A stretch of DNA of 64,000 nt, taken from positions 2,790,001 to 2,854,000 of the forward strand of contig OZ244795.1 in the NCBI GenBank assembly GCA_965219925.1. Direction: 5' to 3'. Shown here in pieces: positions 17,492 through 26,437 of this stretch. The notes beneath the pieces are model-generated. The model was not told the origin of the DNA, did not search any database, and saw nothing but the letters and a program-made list of their open reading frames with translations. Position numbers and translations under genes: made by a program. The stretch comes from Bin87 sp965219925. Its GTDB lineage: Bacteria > Chloroflexota > Dehalococcoidia > Lucifugimonadales > UBA3495. Position 1 is the stretch's first letter. Each line of letters opens with the position of its first letter.

Positions 17492-18533
17492 CTGCGGTTG
17501 CGGGCTGGGCTCGCTTGCGGTAAATCTGAACGCGATGGCGGCAGGAATCCACTACGTAGATCCTTCCGTCATCGTCCAGTTTTACCGAGGTCGGCCCCCA
17601 GAATAGCGATTCCACGCCGGCCGAAATCTCCCGGTGCGTGTCTCGCCACGGAGATACCGACGGGACCAGATCTGCAGCCAGACGAGCCGCGGCTTCGTCG
17701 GGGTTGGCGGCCAGGTAATCTTCGGCCCAGGACGATGTTGTAGCGTCGCCCCTCAAAACGGCGGCAATTTCTCCGTCCGGCGCAAACACCTGAACGCGCT
17801 CGTTTCCCCAATCCGCGACGTACAGGTAATTTTCTGCATCCACGGCCACGGAAGCCGGGCGCCGCAATTGGCCCTTTCCGTCGCCGGGCGTTCCCCATTG
17901 GCCGACGAACCGACCAGCAGGAGTGAAACCCTGCACACGGTCATTACGCCAGTCAGCCACAAACACGTTGCCGTCTGCATCGCAGGTCAGGCCCCACGGC
18001 GTGTTGAACTGACCCGACTGAGCACCGAATTGACCCCATGCGTCAACGAATTCTCCGGCTGGGGAGAATCGCTGGATGCGGTGATTCAATGCGTCACTGA
18101 TCAGGATGGTGTTGTCCGGGGCGATTGCGATGGCGGCCGGGCGGTTTAATTTGCCTGGAGCGTCTCCCGGTTGACCCCAATGGTGTACGAAAGTACCGTC
18201 GGGTTCAAACACGTTCACGCGTTGCAGCGACTCATCGGTAATATAGATGAGACCACCGGAGTCGCGTGCAATGCCGCTGGGCCACCAGAACTGACCGTCT
18301 TCGGCGCCACCGGTTCCCCATTCTCCGACGTAGCCTTCGTCCACCGTGCAAACGCAGACGCGCTTGTGGTTGAGGCGCAGAGTGGTTTCGGGGCCGCCGC
18401 GATTCAGCACGAACATCCGGCCCTGGTCGCCAAGAGCCAAGTCGACCGGATGAATGAAACCGCGCCCCTGATACGCCAGGAACCCGACGGTGTGGCTGTA
18501 GGTGAACGTGGCAGTTGGAAGTGTAGCGGTCAT
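17481..18533 (-). CDS. NHL-repeat beta-propeller protein
   Basis: A 350-residue protein of about six NHL repeats, recognisable by recurring units such as YITDESLQRVNVFEPDG, LISDALNHRIQRFSPAG, FVADWRNDRVQGFTPAG and YVADWGNERVQVFAPDG, each ending in a W-G-x-G-turn with G(Q/K) strand. This folds as a six-bladed propeller. There is no signal peptide in the predicted start, so location is unclear. NHL proteins can be lyases, binding platforms or sensors; no catalytic signature is evident. It converges with the CMD gene. Confidence 0.85.
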   Translation of the reverse strand: MTATLPTATFTYSHTVGFLAYQGRGFIHPVDLALGDQGRMFVLNRGGPETTLRLNHKRVCVCTVDEGYVGEWGTGGAEDGQFWWPSGIARDSGGLIYITDESLQRVNVFEPDGTFVHHWGQPGDAPGKLNRPAAIAIAPDNTILISDALNHRIQRFSPAGEFVDAWGQFGAQSGQFNTPWGLTCDADGNVFVADWRNDRVQGFTPAGRFVGQWGTPGDGKGQLRRPASVAVDAENYLYVADWGNERVQVFAPDGEIAAVLRGDATTSSWAEDYLAANPDEAAARLAADLVPSVSPWRDTHREISAGVESLFWGPTSVKLDDDGRIYVVDSCRHRVQIYRKRAQPATAVSS

Positions 18534-18612
18534 GATCTTGCCGTTAGGATTGAAGACTAAGGTTCACTGATGAGTACAGCACATTTGTCGAGCCAAATCA
18601 GGTTTCAGTCCC

Positions 18613-18641
18613 TTGACAGCCTCGCAACCGTACGTTAAAAT
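18613..18641 (+). promoter_or_regulatory. Sigma-70 type promoter of the small membrane protein gene
   Basis: A perfect TTGACA (18613-18618), a 17-base spacer and TAAAAT (18636-18641), 28 bases before the ATG at 18670. This is the closest match to the vegetative consensus in the window. Confidence 0.75.
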
Positions 18642-18669
18642 TCCGCGATCCTTTGGCAGAAGGTAACTC

Positions 18670-19224
18670 ATGGTACAAGAAGATGAGCGTATATACTACA
18701 ATGCAGACAATATCCTAGTGACACAATTTAGATTTGTTACTAACGATGGTCGGACTGTTCCGACTAGCACCATCCAGAGGACGGAGTTCGTGGTTGTTCC
18801 TGCGCATCGGCCATCTGGCCTGGGGAGACAAATTATTTTGCTGGGGTTCTTTGTACTCCTTTTGTTTGGTGGTACCGTTGCGTGTGGCTTTGCTGGTCAT
18901 TATTATGACGCGGACCCAAACCCCGGCTTGGCCATTGCATTCCTCGCACTTGGTCTTTCGGTTTGGCCTGCAATGTTTGTAGTTTATCTAATGGTCAGGG
19001 GGCGGCGTATACCGCAGTATTATCGAGGCGACGTTATGTTTGCGGGAGGGGGCACGTACAATCTCCAAGAGACAGTGATTGCTCATAATCAAACCACAGC
19101 TAGCGTTTTTGGTACAACAACACGTACTGCAGATTACAGCTTCTTGAGCTTTAGTAGAGAAGATGCAGAATCGTTTATAGCGGCGGTGAATGAAGCCATG
19201 GTTGCCGTACAGCGGTCCCGATAG
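18670..19224 (+). CDS. Two-helix membrane protein, DUF6232-like
   Basis: Not firmly recognised. The 184-residue protein begins with a short soluble part (YYNADNILVTQFRFV, TVPTSTIQRTEFV), has two membrane segments at about residues 57-77 and 88-110, and ends with a soluble beta-rich tail (TTASVFGTTTRTADYSFL ... FIAAVNEAM). This layout, with a small PH-like start, two helices and a C-terminal strand-helix, resembles DUF6232 proteins. Its DNA is visibly richer in A and T than the genes around it, which hints at recent acquisition. It has its own strong promoter and no evident partners. Confidence 0.55.
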   Translation: MVQEDERIYYNADNILVTQFRFVTNDGRTVPTSTIQRTEFVVVPAHRPSGLGRQIILLGFFVLLLFGGTVACGFAGHYYDADPNPGLAIAFLALGLSVWPAMFVVYLMVRGRRIPQYYRGDVMFAGGGTYNLQETVIAHNQTTASVFGTTTRTADYSFLSFSREDAESFIAAVNEAMVAVQRSR

Positions 19225-19317
19225 ATTGAGACATCATCGGGGCGGTATCTCCTGGCGGCTTTCCGTTTAGAGGCATGAGTGCTCTTTGGAGTCACTGTTC
19301 AAGTCTTCTTACGACAG

Positions 19318-20757
19318 TCATGCCATCTGATACTCGCGCGAGGCTACGATGAGCTGCAACAACTCGATGACACGTTCTTCGGAGCATCCAACGGTATCGC
19401 TGCGGTCGAAACGCACTTCACCCCAGGGCGCTGCCAAGGCCACCAGACTCTCCAGGGTGTTCTCCGACACCTCGAACATGCTCACGGCGTCGAGGCACGC
19501 GAGGACGAATTCGCGGGGCGCCAGGACGGGTTTGGACGCCTGGACGCGATTGATTATCGAACGGATTCCGGGGAGGCTGGTATCGCGCATTTCAATGCCG
19601 GCCGCGTTGATGCGCTCGACAAGATTGCCGGTATCGATCCATTCCATTCCCGAATGCCATCCCTCCACGGTGGGAGGATTCAGGATTTCCTGACCCATGA
19701 AATTGACGTCCATAGCGAGATTAACGATGGTCCATTCCGGGAAGCGATGGCTTCCGGCAAGGCGGGCGGTGGATCCAACCAATTCGGCGGGGCTTTTCAC
19801 ACGTGCCAATCGCACCGCATCAGCTGCGAAGAAATCAGACAGGAACAGGCATCGCAGAACGGCGCCGATGTCTCCGCCGGTGTTGGTGAACTCGGTAGCC
19901 AGGATGTCGATAGCGGCGGCGTCCGGTTGGTCGGCCACGAAGAATTGGTACAACTTGCCGGCGATGAACCGGGCGGTGGCGGGTTGCCTGGCGATTATGT
20001 CAATCACATCCCGCCCGTTGAACGCCCCGGACTGACCCAGGAAAGTTTTGTCGGTGTCGTCGTGGTCGTCTTCCCGGTAACGGAATTGCCAGTCAATGCG
20101 GCCGTAGGGCCAGAATGAATCGCGGCTGGCCCGTATGCTCATATAGTCGGTGTTTGCGATGGTCCATCCGGTGAAGGCTCGGGCCGCTGATTTTACGTCC
20201 ACTTCCGTGTAATTGCCGATGCCCATCGAGAACAGTTCGAGCAACTCGCGGCCGTAATTCTCGTTGGGAGCATCTTTGTGGTTGTCCTTGTTGTCCAACC
20301 AGAAGATCATGGCGGGGTCCCTGGAGAGGGCCAGCAGAATGTCGGAAAACTTTCCGAGGCCGTACCGCCGGAATGTATGCGTCTGGTTGACCACCGCCTT
20401 GGCGTGGTTCAGTTTGCCGTAGGCCGTTGCGAATACGCCGTGCCAGAACAAAGCGATCTTTTCTTCCAGGGGACGCCGCGAGTTGATGATGCGGTATAGC
20501 CAATAACTTTGGCTGCTCTCCAGCATCATCAGGCTGTTTTGGTCCACGTGGTAGCGCCGGATCAGGTCTTCCATCTCCAGATCGGTTTGATCCTGGGGAT
20601 GCAATAATTCCTCTACGGTGTTTTCGTATCCATTGGCCAACGCACGATCCATCTCGTCACGGGTGGCGCCGAAGCCGGCACGCCGCAGCAGATGGGCCAT
20701 CTTGATGGTTGGGCCGTCGGCCAACTCCAGGAGTCGGGGGTTTTCTACCAAGGTCAT
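19318..20757 (-). CDS. DUF1800 family protein
   Basis: A 479-residue protein of the DUF1800 family, of unknown function. The family start is clear: KMAHLLRRAGFGATRDEMD, followed by VEELLHP, then the HGVFATAYGKLNHAKAV block, the NYGRELLELFSMGIGNYTE block and ARAFTGWTI, all diagnostic. DUF1800 genes usually precede a DUF1501 gene and encode exported proteins; here no DUF1501 partner is present and I see no signal peptide. Its ATG overlaps the stop of a small membrane protein gene (ATGA at 20754-20757), so it is translationally coupled to it. Confidence 0.88.
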   Translation of the reverse strand: MTLVENPRLLELADGPTIKMAHLLRRAGFGATRDEMDRALANGYENTVEELLHPQDQTDLEMEDLIRRYHVDQNSLMMLESSQSYWLYRIINSRRPLEEKIALFWHGVFATAYGKLNHAKAVVNQTHTFRRYGLGKFSDILLALSRDPAMIFWLDNKDNHKDAPNENYGRELLELFSMGIGNYTEVDVKSAARAFTGWTIANTDYMSIRASRDSFWPYGRIDWQFRYREDDHDDTDKTFLGQSGAFNGRDVIDIIARQPATARFIAGKLYQFFVADQPDAAAIDILATEFTNTGGDIGAVLRCLFLSDFFAADAVRLARVKSPAELVGSTARLAGSHRFPEWTIVNLAMDVNFMGQEILNPPTVEGWHSGMEWIDTGNLVERINAAGIEMRDTSLPGIRSIINRVQASKPVLAPREFVLACLDAVSMFEVSENTLESLVALAAPWGEVRFDRSDTVGCSEERVIELLQLIVASREYQMA

Positions 20758-21092
20758 CTTCTACAACTTCCTAAATGCCGGCCGTTTGGAGAGTTGATGA
20801 ATCGGTTCAGGAAAGCTTCCCATGAAAATATCAGCAAGCCGGAGCCGATTACGCCGAGGGCAATGCCAGCGTTGCGATAACGATACGCGTTTTCCAGATC
20901 GGCGGCCAAAAGGTTGTCAGCCAGTTTCAGGCGAGCCATTCCTTTTGCCGATAGCCAAATGCCGGCCGTCGTTACTACCAGCGCCATAATGCCGGCCGCG
21001 GCATCTGCGTAGCCGTTTAGAACCAACCAGAACTCCAACATGAGCAGAATCCATGCCAGCGCGGTTGCCAAACACAACCTAATGCGAATCAT
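20754..21092 (-). CDS. Small membrane protein, three predicted helices
   Basis: No family recognised. The 112-residue protein has membrane segments at about residues 6-26, 32-50 and 76-93, with a charged loop (MARLKLADNLLAADLENAYRYRN) between the second and third. It overlaps the DUF1800 gene downstream by four bases and the small membrane gene upstream by 14 bases, and all three lie on one strand, so they are probably one operon. That arrangement suggests a membrane anchor or partner for the DUF1800 protein, an inference only. Confidence 0.6.
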   Translation of the reverse strand: MIRIRLCLATALAWILLMLEFWLVLNGYADAAAGIMALVVTTAGIWLSAKGMARLKLADNLLAADLENAYRYRNAGIALGVIGSGLLIFSWEAFLNRFINSPNGRHLGSCRR

Positions 21093-21261
21093 TCAACCAC
21101 CACAGTGCGCTCACCATCGCGATTATTGCTCCGCCGCCGCCCATAACCAGACTGGCCTGCAAAGGGCCGCCAACCGCAACGTCAGGCCATGCGCCGCTCG
21201 CATGCAGGATTATCGCAGTTATAACTACCAGTACGCCGGCAAACGTGAATGATTTGCTCAT
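21079..21261 (-). CDS. Very small membrane protein, two predicted helices
   Basis: A 60-residue product from ATG at 21261 (a TTG 12 bases earlier is also in frame). Two hydrophobic stretches at about residues 5-22 and 33-54 fill most of the protein. It is followed by a 14-base overlap with the next small membrane gene. No homology recognised; the tight overlap with a conserved-looking operon is the main reason to accept it. Confidence 0.5.
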   Translation of the reverse strand: MSKSFTFAGVLVVITAIILHASGAWPDVAVGGPLQASLVMGGGGAIIAMVSALWWLNDSH

Positions 21262-21313
21262 GCTAGTCCACAAGGATGTGCGAAAAACTGCGAAATTGCA
21301 CGGACCGACAGGA

Positions 21314-22615
21314 TTACGTCAGGCTCCAGCGAGGATTGGTTTCCACCCGTTCGCGAAGGTATTCCACCAACCACGGGCGAACCGCTTCTTCCAGGTAGAA
21401 TGTGGGTTCGATCAGCTCGGACTGGTCGGCAATGATACCTTCCTGGATACAACGCTCCGCAACATCGGTGCCGGGCATCACGCTGACGCCCACGCGCAGG
21501 TTCGCCAGGGACGGGCTGAGTCCGCGCAGGAATTCCAGCTTGTTGTCAACCGATTCACGGGTCTCTCCCGGTTCACCGAACTGCTGCGAAATGGTGTAGT
21601 GCAGGCCGCCATCCTCGCATAGCTGGGTGGTTTCCTTGAGCAAAGCGTAACGCGAAGTGTCGTTGTCGCCCTCGTGGGGATCGCCGCCGCGGGTTCCGCC
21701 CATCATCACCAGACCGCAGCCGGCCTGCTTCATCAGGCCGATCAACTCGGAGTCGCAGGCATACGGCGCAAGGCAAGTGTTCCAACGCACCTTGACCTGG
21801 GCTTCCATGAGCGCGTTGCACAGCGACTTGGCATGTTCCAGGGGAACGTTGAAGCAGTTGTCAACGAAGAAAATCTTGCGGAGCCCATAGCGGTCGGTGA
21901 CTTCGGCCACTTCCTCTACCACCTCGTCGATGGGTCGTATGACACGCCAGGCGCCTTCAGCGGTGTGGAAGTCTGCGGCGGACGTTGGATAGTAGAACCC
22001 GCCCAGCTTGGTGAGAACGCTGACGCCGAAGCCGGCCTGGGCGTACTTGGAGATGTCCAGGTCGTCAAGGCTGGGGCGACTGACGAAATCGGAAGAACAG
22101 CGCATTCCGCTGTACACAACCTCGCCGTCTTCGCGGTAGAGGACACCCGTCATGCCGCGGTAATCAGGCTCGCCAACCTCGACGCGATTGACCAACTCGG
22201 CAAACGTTTCGGCAGCGTCGCCGGCAATGCCTAGATCGGGCTTCACGAAATCGAATATTTGCTGCGGCATGATGCTGAACGCGGGGCCGCCGCAAACGAT
22301 GGTTGCGTTGGATATGGAACGGATCCGCTCAATGACACCCTTGGTAATTGGCAACTGCCACTGTGGGTCCATGTAGCTGTGGTTGCTTAGGTTTCGGATG
22401 GAGATGCCCACCAATTCGGGCTGGAACTCGGACACCACCTGCTCAACCTCACCGAGGTAATCGGTATCAGCGAACATCAGGTCGACCAGTTTGACCTCAT
22501 GGCGCGTGCGGTCCAGATGACCGGCGACATAAGCGAGGCCAATGGGTATGGGTTGGGCACGCATACGGCTCATAACCCGATTGTGGCGGTTGGTAGCAAT
22601 CAACAAAACACGCAT
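21314..22615 (-). CDS. B12-binding/radical-SAM-like protein lacking the CxxxCxxC motif
   Basis: The 433 residues follow the plan of cobalamin-dependent radical SAM proteins. An N-terminal Rossmann-like B12-type domain (MRVLLIATNRHNRV, VKLVDLMFAD, PELVGISIRN, IVCGGPAFSIMPQ, LGIAGDAAETF) covers about residues 1-150, and a TIM-barrel-like part (IRPIDEVVEEVAEV, KIFFVDNCFN, GCGLVMMGGTRGGD, FGEPGETRESVDNKLEFL) follows. At the place where such proteins have GCPFxCxYC, this one reads TKLGGFYYPTSAADFH, with no cysteine. The DxHxxG cobalamin motif is also not evident. It should fold like the family but cannot bind the usual cluster, so its activity is unknown. It lies upstream of two small membrane genes and the DUF1800 gene. 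Confidence 0.78.
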   Translation of the reverse strand: MRVLLIATNRHNRVMSRMRAQPIPIGLAYVAGHLDRTRHEVKLVDLMFADTDYLGEVEQVVSEFQPELVGISIRNLSNHSYMDPQWQLPITKGVIERIRSISNATIVCGGPAFSIMPQQIFDFVKPDLGIAGDAAETFAELVNRVEVGEPDYRGMTGVLYREDGEVVYSGMRCSSDFVSRPSLDDLDISKYAQAGFGVSVLTKLGGFYYPTSAADFHTAEGAWRVIRPIDEVVEEVAEVTDRYGLRKIFFVDNCFNVPLEHAKSLCNALMEAQVKVRWNTCLAPYACDSELIGLMKQAGCGLVMMGGTRGGDPHEGDNDTSRYALLKETTQLCEDGGLHYTISQQFGEPGETRESVDNKLEFLRGLSPSLANLRVGVSVMPGTDVAERCIQEGIIADQSELIEPTFYLEEAVRPWLVEYLRERVETNPRWSLT

Positions 22616-22805
22616 CTCAAGACCCTCCCCGGCGTCTGTAACCGCCCCGATTGTACACTACGAAAGGTGTATGCGCTAATGGTAGCGATACAGCCGTCGG
22701 ATATGGGCATTGGCCGCGCCAAAGGTGATATTAGCGTGGCTTAACAAGGCAATGGGGGTATGTTACTCTGATTTTCGCAACACCCTCACAAGGACGGTCT
22801 GCTGG

Positions 22806-23435
22806 ATGGGCCAACAATTCAAAGCGTATCGATTCGCGCTCATGGCGATGGCAGCCCTGGTGATTTTAGCCACGGTTGCTTGCTCCGGCAACGCTTCAGA
22901 TTCTGCGACGGGTTCGGCGGGACGGTCCTATGGCACCAGCGAATCCACTCAACAGGACGGGGGCGGCGAAACGGAGTTGCCGGAACCCGCGGCCGATGCC
23001 ATCTACGATTTCAACATCAATTTCTACCAGGGTCAGGACATTGTGGGAGGCGATGTTGTTCCGGTGTCGGGCCTGCAAGGGCAACCGATAGTGCTCAATT
23101 TTTGGGCCGGACTCTGTCCTCCCTGCCGAGCGGAGATGCCGGAGTTTCAGAGTTTTGCCGACGCATACGCCGACCGGGCATTGGTGGTAGGCGTGGATCT
23201 GGGCCAGTTTTTCAGTTTGGGAAGCCAGGATGACGCGACCAGGTTGCTTAACGAATTATCGGTGACGTATCCGGCTGGCTACACGGATGACGGCAACCTG
23301 GCCCGGGAGTTGGAAATCCTGGGATTGCCGGCCACTTTCTTCATAAACGCGGACGGGTCGGTTCACCGGCAATGGCAAGGCCCGCTGAACGAGGCAAAAC
23401 TGGCTGAAATAACCGATGAGATGCTCAACCGGTAA
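22806..23435 (+). CDS. TlpA-like thioredoxin-fold lipoprotein
   Basis: An exported thiol oxidoreductase. From ATG at 22806 (the frame is open further upstream without family features) the 209-residue product has a lipoprotein signal ending in TVACSG near residue 25, an acidic Ser/Gly-rich linker, and a thioredoxin fold with the redox motif WAGLCPPCR near residue 103 and the cis-proline in LGLPATFFI near residue 178. CPPC is a TlpA/ResA-like active site, usually reducing disulfides outside the membrane, for example in cytochrome c assembly. An LLM gene follows after 32 bases. No CcdA-like partner is seen. Confidence 0.9.
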   Translation: MGQQFKAYRFALMAMAALVILATVACSGNASDSATGSAGRSYGTSESTQQDGGGETELPEPAADAIYDFNINFYQGQDIVGGDVVPVSGLQGQPIVLNFWAGLCPPCRAEMPEFQSFADAYADRALVVGVDLGQFFSLGSQDDATRLLNELSVTYPAGYTDDGNLARELEILGLPATFFINADGSVHRQWQGPLNEAKLAEITDEMLNR

Positions 23436-23467
23436 CACAGCGCATGGCCGTTGAAGTTGAAGGGAAC

Positions 23468-24427
23468 ATGACCATATCGAACAATTCCATCACGTTCGGC
23501 TGCAACCTGAGCGTGGACAATTATTGGGATGTGGGGGAATTCGCCCGTCGAGCGGAAGATTTGGGTTTTGACCGGGTTGCCGTCGGCGAGCACGTCATGG
23601 ACGGCAACCCGCCGCGTCCCACTATGCTGGGGCTGCCGGCGATGGCAGCGGCGGCCGGGGCCACATCGCGGATCCGGGTTCTGACCGGGATAGTCATCGC
23701 ACCGTTGTACCACCCGGTGATGCTGGCGAAGCTGGTGTCTACGGTGGACCAGATCTCCGGCGGTCGCCTGGATTTCGGCATTGGCGTGAGCGGCCAACGG
23801 GACACGCGGATTGAATTTGAGGCCCTGGAAATTCCGACCAGTACTAGAGGACGCCGCACCGACGAAATTCTGCAGGCGATGAAGCAGTTGTGGACCGGTG
23901 AGCACGTATCCCATCACGGTCGTTTTTTCAATTTCGACGACATAACCCTGCTGCCGAAACCGTCCCAGCGTCCCTACCCGCCAATCTGGGTTGCCGGTAG
24001 AAGCGATGCCGCCGTGCGGAGGGCCGCCATCGACGGCGACGGCTGGTATCCCTACCTGTTCACGGTGAACCGCATCCGGCGGTCGAATCAGAATGTGCGT
24101 GACCTGGCGGAAGAGTCTGGACGGGACCTTTCGGGGTACCACTGGGGCTTGAACCAGCCAACCGCCATACACACGGATCCCGACCAGGCCCTGCAAACCG
24201 CGATCGCCCACGTTGGACAACGCTACGTTACGGCTGAACGCAGCGCTGAGGATATTGCCCGGGCGTTGTGCATCACCGGGAACGCAGAGGATTGCGTGGG
24301 CGCGATTCAGGAACGGATCGACGCCGGCGTTCGGGATTTCGTTTTCGGATTCCTGTCCGGGGAGCCGGCGGAATACTTTTCGCAGATGGAGTTGTTCTCC
24401 AACCGTGTGCTATCGCATTTCAAGTAG
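23468..24427 (+). CDS. LLM class flavin/F420-dependent oxidoreductase (1)
   Basis: A bacterial-luciferase-like monooxygenase or F420-dependent reductase. I take ATG at 23468, with AAGGGA just before it; an ATG at 23444 is also in frame. The 319 residues show the TIM-barrel landmarks: FARRAEDLGFDRVAVGEHV, SRIRVLTGIVIAPLYHPVMLAK, ISGGRLDFGIGVSG near residue 100, RPYPPIWVAGRSDAAVRRAA near residue 178. This fits the F420-type subgroup (TIGR03619-like), but cofactor choice is not provable from sequence. First of four family members in the window. Confidence 0.9.
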   Translation: MTISNNSITFGCNLSVDNYWDVGEFARRAEDLGFDRVAVGEHVMDGNPPRPTMLGLPAMAAAAGATSRIRVLTGIVIAPLYHPVMLAKLVSTVDQISGGRLDFGIGVSGQRDTRIEFEALEIPTSTRGRRTDEILQAMKQLWTGEHVSHHGRFFNFDDITLLPKPSQRPYPPIWVAGRSDAAVRRAAIDGDGWYPYLFTVNRIRRSNQNVRDLAEESGRDLSGYHWGLNQPTAIHTDPDQALQTAIAHVGQRYVTAERSAEDIARALCITGNAEDCVGAIQERIDAGVRDFVFGFLSGEPAEYFSQMELFSNRVLSHFK

Positions 24428-24447
24428 CATCGAAGGTCGGGCGTTTC

Positions 24448-24658
24448 CTAACGCGTACCCACTTTGTCAATCCAAACCAGGAGAATGTCGTTGCGAAGGG
24501 CACCCACCCCCACCTGTCATTGCGAGGAGCGCAGCGACGTGGCAATCTCGTTGAGGTTGAGCACACGCCGGGGAACCACTATTGCTACGGCGCCGAGATT
24601 GCCAACCCCCGCATCGAGTGCGGGGTCGCAATAACAGATTAAGGTGGGTACGCATGAG
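24448..24658. repeat. Dispersed palindromic repeat, copy B (MITE-like)
   Basis: Ends are inverted repeats: acgcgtacccactttgtc at the left and aaggtgggtacgcatgag at the right. The internal GTCATTGCGAGGAGCGCAGC block at 24527-24546 is identical to copy A and is followed by a shared ggcaatctcgttgaggttga stretch. It occupies most of the 365-base gap between the two LLM genes; the remainder holds a possible -10 (tacaat, 24740) for the next gene. Confidence 0.75.
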
Positions 24659-24792
24659 CGGGCGTTTCGACGTTTCTGGGTCGTAAGGACAGGAAACTAG
24701 TGTTGCGGTGACACGGCTTCAAAGAAATTGGATATGATTTACAATCCGGGTGCAGCATCGGCGCTCTTTTCAGCACTCTTTGAGGAATAGGA

Positions 24793-25803
24793 ATGAAATT
24801 CGGGATCTACAGTTCAATTGCCGACCCGCCGGCTGGGGAGAACCTGGCGCTGCGCGTCGAAGAAGTGGTGGCGGAAGCCAGGCTGGCCGAATCAGTTGGG
24901 TTCGACTCGTGCTTTTTCGGTGAACATCACCAGGACCGCGATGGCTTTTTGCCGTCTCCATTGATCGTTTCGGCTGCGGTAGCGGCGCAAACGACCACTC
25001 TGATCCTGGGCACTTCGGTAATACTGCTGCCTTTGCATCACCCGGTTAAGATGGCCGAAGACGTCATCACGCTGGACATCGTTTCACGGGGAAGATTCAT
25101 ACTGGGTGTAGGGCTGGGTTATCAGCCGGTGGATTTTCGGACGTTCGAGATTCCCATCGAGCAACGGGTGAGCCGATTTGAAGAGGAAATAGAGATAATC
25201 CGGCAATGTTGGGGCGGGAGCACCTTTTCGTTCTCTGGAGAACATTTCAACCTGGAAGACATTACGATCAGACCCAGGCCGTATTCCGATCCGTCTCCGC
25301 CATTGTGGATTGGCGCCAGCCGAGCGCCGGGCGCGCGTCGGGCCGGACGGGTCGCCGACGGGTTTGTGGCCGGCCCCAGCACCGACCTGCCAGGCACCAT
25401 CGCGCTGACCGACGCCTACCATAAGGCCGCCGAGGAAGCGGGTCGGGAGCCGGCGCTCTGCCTGATGCGCGACGCGTGGGTGGCCCCAACCCGCGCCGAA
25501 GCGGAACGGGTTTACGGGCCTGAGGTGATTGACGCCTATAAATATTACTGGCGCAACGGATTGAACGAATTTCGCCACTACGCTAACGAATCGGACATCA
25601 ACATGGATAACATGGCCACCGACCGCCTCATCATCGGTGAACCGCAGCAGGTGGTTGATGACTTCCACCGCTGGAAAGAGGCGACCGGGGCGGATTACTT
25701 CCTGCTGCGCCTGCGCCACGCTCATTCCGGTGGCCCGCCTCACGAGCGGATCATGGAGGCAATCCAGTTGTTCGGAGAAGAAGTAATACCGCACTGTCAA
25801 TAA
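24793..25803 (+). CDS. LLM class flavin-dependent oxidoreductase (2)
   Basis: A second luciferase-like protein, 336 aa, only distantly similar to the first. Landmarks are FGIYSSIADPP, VGFDSCFFGEHHQDRDGF, LGTSVILLPLHHPVKMAED, GRFILGVGLGYQPVDFRTF, a CWGG insertion and PPLWIGASRAPGARRAGRVA. The GEHH pattern and the GVGLGY turn suggest the FMN monooxygenase subgroup (alkanal- or alkanesulfonate-type). It is followed after 55 bases by a CMD-family gene on the same strand, a pairing seen often in this class of genes. Substrate unknown. Confidence 0.91.
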   Translation: MKFGIYSSIADPPAGENLALRVEEVVAEARLAESVGFDSCFFGEHHQDRDGFLPSPLIVSAAVAAQTTTLILGTSVILLPLHHPVKMAEDVITLDIVSRGRFILGVGLGYQPVDFRTFEIPIEQRVSRFEEEIEIIRQCWGGSTFSFSGEHFNLEDITIRPRPYSDPSPPLWIGASRAPGARRAGRVADGFVAGPSTDLPGTIALTDAYHKAAEEAGREPALCLMRDAWVAPTRAEAERVYGPEVIDAYKYYWRNGLNEFRHYANESDINMDNMATDRLIIGEPQQVVDDFHRWKEATGADYFLLRLRHAHSGGPPHERIMEAIQLFGEEVIPHCQ

Positions 25804-25858
25804 GTCCTTTCGTATCAACAACGCCCGTATCAACGCCGCTTTCCACAGGAGAATGACC

Positions 25859-26419
25859 ATGCCCCGAATTCCTACCGCTGACCGCAACGCCGTGCCCCAG
25901 GACCAACTGGCGGCGTTCGATTCCATCGTGGCGTCCCGCAATAACGAAGTTCCCGCATTGGGACCCATCGCCATCCAGCTCCACGTTCCTGAAATAGCGG
26001 AACGTGGAGAAGCGCTGCGTGCCTACCTGCGCGCTGAAGGCTCGTCACTACCCGACAACGCGCAGGAACTGGCGATGCTCACAACCGCCCGCGAGCTGGA
26101 CTGCCAGTTTATCTGGCATGCCCACGCCGCTGCCGGTCGGCGCGCCGGCCTCAGCGATGCACTGGTTGACAGCCTGCGCGACAAAAGCGATTTGCCGGCC
26201 CTCTCTCCGGAGGAGGCCGCCGTTATCAACTACGGCCGGGAGTTTTTCCGTACCCGGCGGGTTACGCAATCCACATTCGACGCTGCTTACTCAGCTTTTG
26301 GCGAACGGGGGATCGTGGAACTAACCAACCTGATGGGTTACTACTCGGTGCTGGCCTTCAATCTCAACGCCTTCGAGCAGCTTCCGCCCGCATCAGACGA
26401 ACCGTTCCTGCCCGTTTAG
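25859..26419 (+). CDS. Carboxymuconolactone decarboxylase (CMD/AhpD-fold) family protein, paralog
   Basis: 186 aa from ATG at 25859 (AGGAG seven bases before; an ATG six bases upstream is closer to that site than usual). It aligns along its length with the protein at 16925: ELAMLTTARELDCQFIWHAH against ELAMLVAAREMDCQHIWNSH, and LSPEEAAVINYGREF against LSPDESAVINLGREI. It too has one Cys where AhpD has CxxC. It sits between an LLM gene and tldD. Function unknown; a decarboxylase or lactone-handling role after a monooxygenase step is possible. Confidence 0.82.
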   Translation: MPRIPTADRNAVPQDQLAAFDSIVASRNNEVPALGPIAIQLHVPEIAERGEALRAYLRAEGSSLPDNAQELAMLTTARELDCQFIWHAHAAAGRRAGLSDALVDSLRDKSDLPALSPEEAAVINYGREFFRTRRVTQSTFDAAYSAFGERGIVELTNLMGYYSVLAFNLNAFEQLPPASDEPFLPV

Positions 26420-26437
26420 CAAGGCCCACGGAACAGT

